From Streptomyces fulvoviolaceus (GTDB lineage Bacteria; Actinomycetota; Actinomycetes; Streptomycetales; Streptomycetaceae), in NCBI RefSeq assembly GCF_000718165.1, contig NZ_JOEY01000016.1, forward strand, positions 201,287 to 265,286: a stretch of DNA of 64,000 nt, read 5' to 3'. The position numbers were made by a program, and so were the translations under genes. Each line of letters begins with the position of its first letter. Positions within the stretch are counted from its first letter, which is position 1. The notes under the pieces are model-generated. The model did no database searches. It saw only the letters and a program-made list of their open reading frames with translations, and was not told the DNA's origin. This document shows, one piece after another, positions 60,836 through 64,000 of the stretch.

Positions 60836-61450
60836 ATGCCCCGCGGCCGTTATTCGCTCCACGATCCGCACGATCACACCCCCCTCGCAGATGAACACTT
60901 CCACTGCGCCCCCGGCCCGTCCGGCTGGCGCTACGTGTCCCAGCTGACCACCCCCTCGGGCGATCACAGCGGCTCGGTCGACCTCACCCTCGACGAACTC
61001 GGCCGCCCCATCCGTCTCGAGCTCCACGCCGCCGGCTGGCAGGTGCGCGGTGCCGCGCTCGACGGCGTCACCTGGGTCCGTACGGACCCCACCGGGGCCC
61101 ATGCCACGGAAGGCAACGTCGCCGCCCACGCCTTCACCGGCACATCCCCCGCGTTCCTCGTCGCCACCACCCGTCTCCTGCGCCTCACCCCTTCCGCCTC
61201 AGCAACCCGCGTACGCCTCGTGGCCTTCACGGATCCAGTCCTCGCCCCGCGCACCGTGGACCAGTCCTGGACCTTGCTGAAAAGAGAAGCACACGCCACT
61301 GACAACGGACCGCTGACCGTGGACGAATACCAGGTCACAGCCCTGGACACGGGCGAGCAGCACGCCGTGCACATCGCCGGCGACGTCGTCCTCTCAGCGC
61401 CCGGAATCGAGCTGGAGGACCTCGACTCACCGCCGTCGCAGTTCGCCTGA
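60836..61450 (+). CDS. Hypothetical protein
   Basis: 204 residues from the ATG at 60836, not recognised. It opens with HDPHDHTPLADEHFHCAPG, a His/Asp-rich stretch that might bind metal. SVDLTLDELGRPIRLELHAAGWQVRG and DGVTWVRTDPTG follow; the pattern of beta strands loosely recalls putative glycolipid-binding (DUF1089-like) proteins. No signal peptide. Codon use is normal for the genome. It stands between ahcY and the convergent RDD gene. Confidence 0.75.
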   Translation: MPRGRYSLHDPHDHTPLADEHFHCAPGPSGWRYVSQLTTPSGDHSGSVDLTLDELGRPIRLELHAAGWQVRGAALDGVTWVRTDPTGAHATEGNVAAHAFTGTSPAFLVATTRLLRLTPSASATRVRLVAFTDPVLAPRTVDQSWTLLKREAHATDNGPLTVDEYQVTALDTGEQHAVHIAGDVVLSAPGIELEDLDSPPSQFA

Positions 61451-61511
61451 GTCACCGGTCAGCCGAACCGGCGCCCTGGCACCTCTACTTGCGCCTCTGG
61501 TACCGGCCGGG

Positions 61512-62489
61512 TCACGCCGGCGGTGCGAACCCCGACGCAGGCCGCTCCTCCGGCGGCACGGCAGGCCGAGCCCCGTCCGCCGAAACCCGGGGCCCGCCGC
61601 CCACCGGAGAGGCTTGCCCGCCGTACGGGACAGGTGAAGGAGGAGGCGGCGTGTCCGAGGGTTGCACCGCCGGATGCCCGTAGCCACCCGGCGCCCCAGC
61701 CGTAGGCCCGCCTCCGGCAGTCGGCCTGCCCTCTGCCGGACCACTGCCGAAGGCTCGCCGAGCCTCACGAGCCTGTCGTTCCTGCACCACCGCTGCCAGA
61801 TACGCGGCCGGCGGCACACCCTGCGGCGCCGGAGCCCCCGTACGTGACGCGAGATCGGACGCCAGCCGCTCCGCCATGGCCCAGCCGACCTGCGGATCCA
61901 ACTGCTGCATCCGCGTCAGGTACTGACGGATGGCAAGCCACAAGCCGTCGGGGACCGCCGAAAGATCAAGCTCCGAGAACCGCCCGGCCAGCCAGGGCGG
62001 CGGAGGAGGCACAAAGCCCGCCCGGGCGACAGGCACTCGTTCCCGTACGACCAGGGTCCCGGCGAACACATCACCGAGCCGACGCCCACGCGCCGAAACG
62101 AGCGAGGCGATACAGGCGACGACACCGAACGTCATCAGAATCTCCACCGCCCCGATCGCACCCCGCACCAGCGCATGCCGGAACCGGATCGGCCCACCGT
62201 CGTCCCGCACCACACGAAGCCCGCACGCCAACTTCCCGAGCGAGCGCCCATGGGTGAGCGTCTCGACCGCGATAGGCCCGCCCACCAGCACGAGGAGGAA
62301 CGCCGCGATCGACAGCGCGACCTGGGCCGCCTCGTCCAGAGAAGCGGTGGTGGCCACCAGAACGATGGTCACGACGATGTACGCGATCACCGCCACGGTC
62401 AGATCGATCAGCACGGCCAACGCCCTGCTGGGCAGCCTCGCGGGGCGCAACTCAAGCGCCACCGCCTCCCCCGTCACCAGCTCACTCAC
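61512..62489 (-). CDS. RDD-family membrane protein
   Basis: 325 residues from a GTG at 62489. The RDD domain (about 10-150) has three membrane helices: ARLPSRALAVLIDLTV, then TLTHGRSLGKLACGLRVVRDDGG and RGRRLGDVFAGTLVVRE. The C-terminal half is a cytoplasmic Pro/Gly/Ala-rich low-complexity tail. It is divergent from the SpoIIM-like gene; RDD and SpoIIM proteins are commonly encoded together with MoxR ATPase and DUF58 genes in actinomycetes, so those may lie beyond this window or have been separated. Confidence 0.9.
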   Translation of the reverse strand: MSELVTGEAVALELRPARLPSRALAVLIDLTVAVIAYIVVTIVLVATTASLDEAAQVALSIAAFLLVLVGGPIAVETLTHGRSLGKLACGLRVVRDDGGPIRFRHALVRGAIGAVEILMTFGVVACIASLVSARGRRLGDVFAGTLVVRERVPVARAGFVPPPPPWLAGRFSELDLSAVPDGLWLAIRQYLTRMQQLDPQVGWAMAERLASDLASRTGAPAPQGVPPAAYLAAVVQERQAREARRAFGSGPAEGRPTAGGGPTAGAPGGYGHPAVQPSDTPPPPSPVPYGGQASPVGGGPRVSADGARPAVPPEERPASGFAPPA

Positions 62490-62619
62490 GCCCGCCGTCC
62501 TTCCCCTGACCTGCCTCGAGAACGGCCAGTCTGCCAAGCTGAGGGCACATCGCGCCCCAGTACGACAAGCTGACACTCACGACGCACTGTCGACGAACAG
62601 CCGAGGAGCAGGCAAACCG

Positions 62620-63627
62620 ATGGACCTCGACGTCTTCGTCTCCGCCCACCGAGCGGAGTGGGACCGCCTCGACGCCCTGCTCCGGCGCCAGCGCCGCCTC
62701 AACGGCGCCGAGGCGGACGAACTCGTCGCTCTCTACCAACGCACCGCCACCCACCTCTCGCTGATCCAGTCCAGCGCCCCCGACCCACAGCTGACAGGGC
62801 GCCTCAGCCAACTGGTGGCACGCGCGCGTAGCGCCGTGACCGGCACACGCCAGGCTTCCTGGCGCGATGTCACCCGCTTCCTTGCCTACGGGTTCCCCGC
62901 CGCGGTCTACAGATCGCGCCACTGGTGGGTACCTACCGCGCTCCTGTCCACCGTGGTCGGGGCCCTCCTGGGTTGGTGGATCGGAACCCACCCCGAAGTA
63001 CAGGCCTCCATAGCGGCCCCCAGCGAACTGCGCGAGCTCACCCGCCCCGGCGGCCAGTACGAGACGTACTACTCGAGCCACCCGGCCGCCTCCTTCGCCG
63101 CCCAGGTCTGGACGAACAACGCCCAGGCCGCTGCCATGTGCCTGGTCCTGGGCGTCTTCCTGGGCCTCCCGGTCCTGTGGATCCTCTTCCAGAACATGCT
63201 CAACCTCGGTGTCGGCTTCGGCCTGATGTCCTCTGCCGGCCGCCTCGACACCTTCCTTGGCCTGGTGCTCCCGCACGGCCTGCTCGAACTCACCGCCGTC
63301 TTCGTCGCCGCCGGCACGGGCCTGCGTCTCGGATGGACCGTGATCGACCCGGGCCCGCGTTCCCGACGCACCGCCCTCGCCGAGGAGGGCCGAGCCGCCG
63401 TGGGCATGGCGATAGGCCTCGCCCTGGTCCTCTTCATCTCCGGCGCCATCGAAGGCTTCGTCACGCCCTCCGGCCTGCCCACATGGGCCCGCATTGCCAT
63501 AGGCATCGTCGCTGAACTGGCATTCCTTGCCTACGTCTATGTCCTGGGCGGGCGCGCGGCCCGAGCCGGAGACACGGGCGACGTCGAGGCGGCCGAACGC
63601 AGCGCCACCGTTCCGACGGCCGCCTGA
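62620..63627 (+). CDS. Stage II sporulation protein M-like membrane protein
   Basis: 335 residues from the ATG at 62620 (GAGGAGC upstream). A cytoplasmic helical N terminus (about 1-100: MDLDVFVSAHRAEWDRLDALL) is followed by five or six membrane helices with the SpoIIM/DUF95 motifs NNAQAAAMCLVLGVFLGLP, NMLNLGVGFGLM and LPHGLLELTAVFVAAGTGLRLGW. SpoIIM in Bacillus aids engulfment; the actinomycete version has an unproven role. The 131-bp divergent gap to the RDD gene likely contains both promoters. Confidence 0.92.
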   Translation: MDLDVFVSAHRAEWDRLDALLRRQRRLNGAEADELVALYQRTATHLSLIQSSAPDPQLTGRLSQLVARARSAVTGTRQASWRDVTRFLAYGFPAAVYRSRHWWVPTALLSTVVGALLGWWIGTHPEVQASIAAPSELRELTRPGGQYETYYSSHPAASFAAQVWTNNAQAAAMCLVLGVFLGLPVLWILFQNMLNLGVGFGLMSSAGRLDTFLGLVLPHGLLELTAVFVAAGTGLRLGWTVIDPGPRSRRTALAEEGRAAVGMAIGLALVLFISGAIEGFVTPSGLPTWARIAIGIVAELAFLAYVYVLGGRAARAGDTGDVEAAERSATVPTAA

Positions 63628-64000
63628 TGTGCGACCACCCCTGCTGAGCTGCTACTGTCTCCTTCGCCCCACAAGAGCCGTTGACACGGACAGCGTGGGG
63701 AGGTAGATTCGAACAGTTGCCTGGAGCTCGGTTCTCATCGGCTCGGCAAGAGTGAGTGTCTGTCTGCTTCTGGAAATCTTGATTTCAAAGAAGCCTCTTC
63801 CCGATGAATCGGAAACGGATGGCCGGTCAGTCCGGCTCGGAAGTTCTGATAAAGTCGGAACCGCCGGAAAGGGAAACGCGGAAGCGGGAACCTGGAAAGC
63901 GCCGAGGAAATCGGATCGGAAAAGGATCTGATAGAGTCGGAAACGCAAGACCGAAGGGAAGCGCCCGGAGGAAAGCCACGAGAGATTCTCTCGGGTGAGT
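63628..64000 (+). promoter_or_regulatory. rRNA operon promoter region (16S gene beyond window)
   Basis: 373 non-coding bp with several promoter-like elements: TTGACA (63681-63686) with TAGATT (63704-63709), 17-bp spacer; TTGATT (63779-63784) with GATGAA (63803-63808); and two copies of TCTGATAxAGTCGGAA (63845-63860 and 63927-63942) with TAAAGT and TAGAGT -10 boxes. The end (CGAAGGGAAGCGCCCGGAGG near 63952-63971) resembles the processed leader upstream of Streptomyces 16S rRNA genes. The window ends before any mature rRNA. Confidence 0.8.

Noticed and set aside
63804..63998. Small frames in the rRNA leader (63804-63998 plus, 63652-63948 minus)
   Set aside because: The sequence fits tandem rrn promoters and a leader; frames have poor codon use and no ribosome sites.

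Overview
The window is chromosomal DNA of a Streptomyces-type actinomycete. The evidence is very high GC, frequent GTG/TTG starts, many ATGA/GTGA stop-start overlaps, an 87-aa WhiB developmental regulator, an F420 biosynthesis pair (fbiA/fbiB), the XRE-DUF5753/DUF397/anti-sigma-type ATPase trio, DUF3499 and DUF5719 proteins, and an rRNA-operon promoter region at the right edge. Gene order from dipeptidase to sahH resembles the core-chromosome region around whiB in model streptomycetes (from memory, not checked by search).

Left part (1-12.4 kb): the 3' end of an M19 dipeptidase gene; a badly damaged Old Yellow Enzyme pseudogene next to its MerR regulator and a well-formed MerR-type operator; a complete M19 paralogue that has lost every metal ligand; a tandem pair of VOC genes divergent from a CGNR zinc-finger gene; a five-gene minus-strand copper/cupredoxin operon (membrane protein, CopC-CopD fusion, cupredoxin with a duplicated C-terminal domain, YceI, membrane-anchored cupredoxin); UDP-glucose 6-dehydrogenase; and an acyl-CoA dehydrogenase.

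Accessory patch (12.4-17.6 kb): a tyrosine integrase lacking its N-terminal arm-binding domain and joined to an ATPase gene, an XRE-DUF5753 regulator with a DUF397 partner, a leucine-rich-repeat protein, a DUF6193 protein, an IS5-family fragment and a broken small gene. Visibly lower GC at third codon positions and the debris suggest a decayed integrated element. After it come a 16-cysteine copper-storage-like protein, a methyltransferase and a large subtilase with 56-residue FG-GAP/VCBS-like repeats and a frameshift.

Envelope region (21.7-37 kb): six LytR-CpsA-Psr (LCP) proteins in 11.5 kb, two of them a recent tandem duplication with their promoters, with a GT2 glycosyltransferase, a thioesterase, a TIGR03089 protein, a secreted PGRP/amidase and a mannose-1-phosphate guanylyltransferase-like protein. 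LCP proteins attach glycopolymers to peptidoglycan, and sugar-nucleotide genes (ugd-like, manC-like, manB, manA, a PGI/PMI-like SIS protein) are spread through the window, so much of it appears devoted to making and attaching surface glycans.

Right part (37-64 kb): AlkA-like glycosylase, fbiB-fbiA, cysteine dioxygenase, whiB with a long upstream region, a 1226-aa membrane glycosyltransferase with a Q/Y-rich tail coupled to DUF5719, a zincin-like protein, DUF3499, lactate permease, manB-Trm112-SIS-manA-CDF, an unusual signal peptidase I, a B-C-A ordered fructose-family PTS permease, ahcY, a hypothetical protein, divergent RDD and SpoIIM-like membrane genes, and rrn promoters. Two interspersed repeat families (about 42 bp and about 150 bp) each occur twice.
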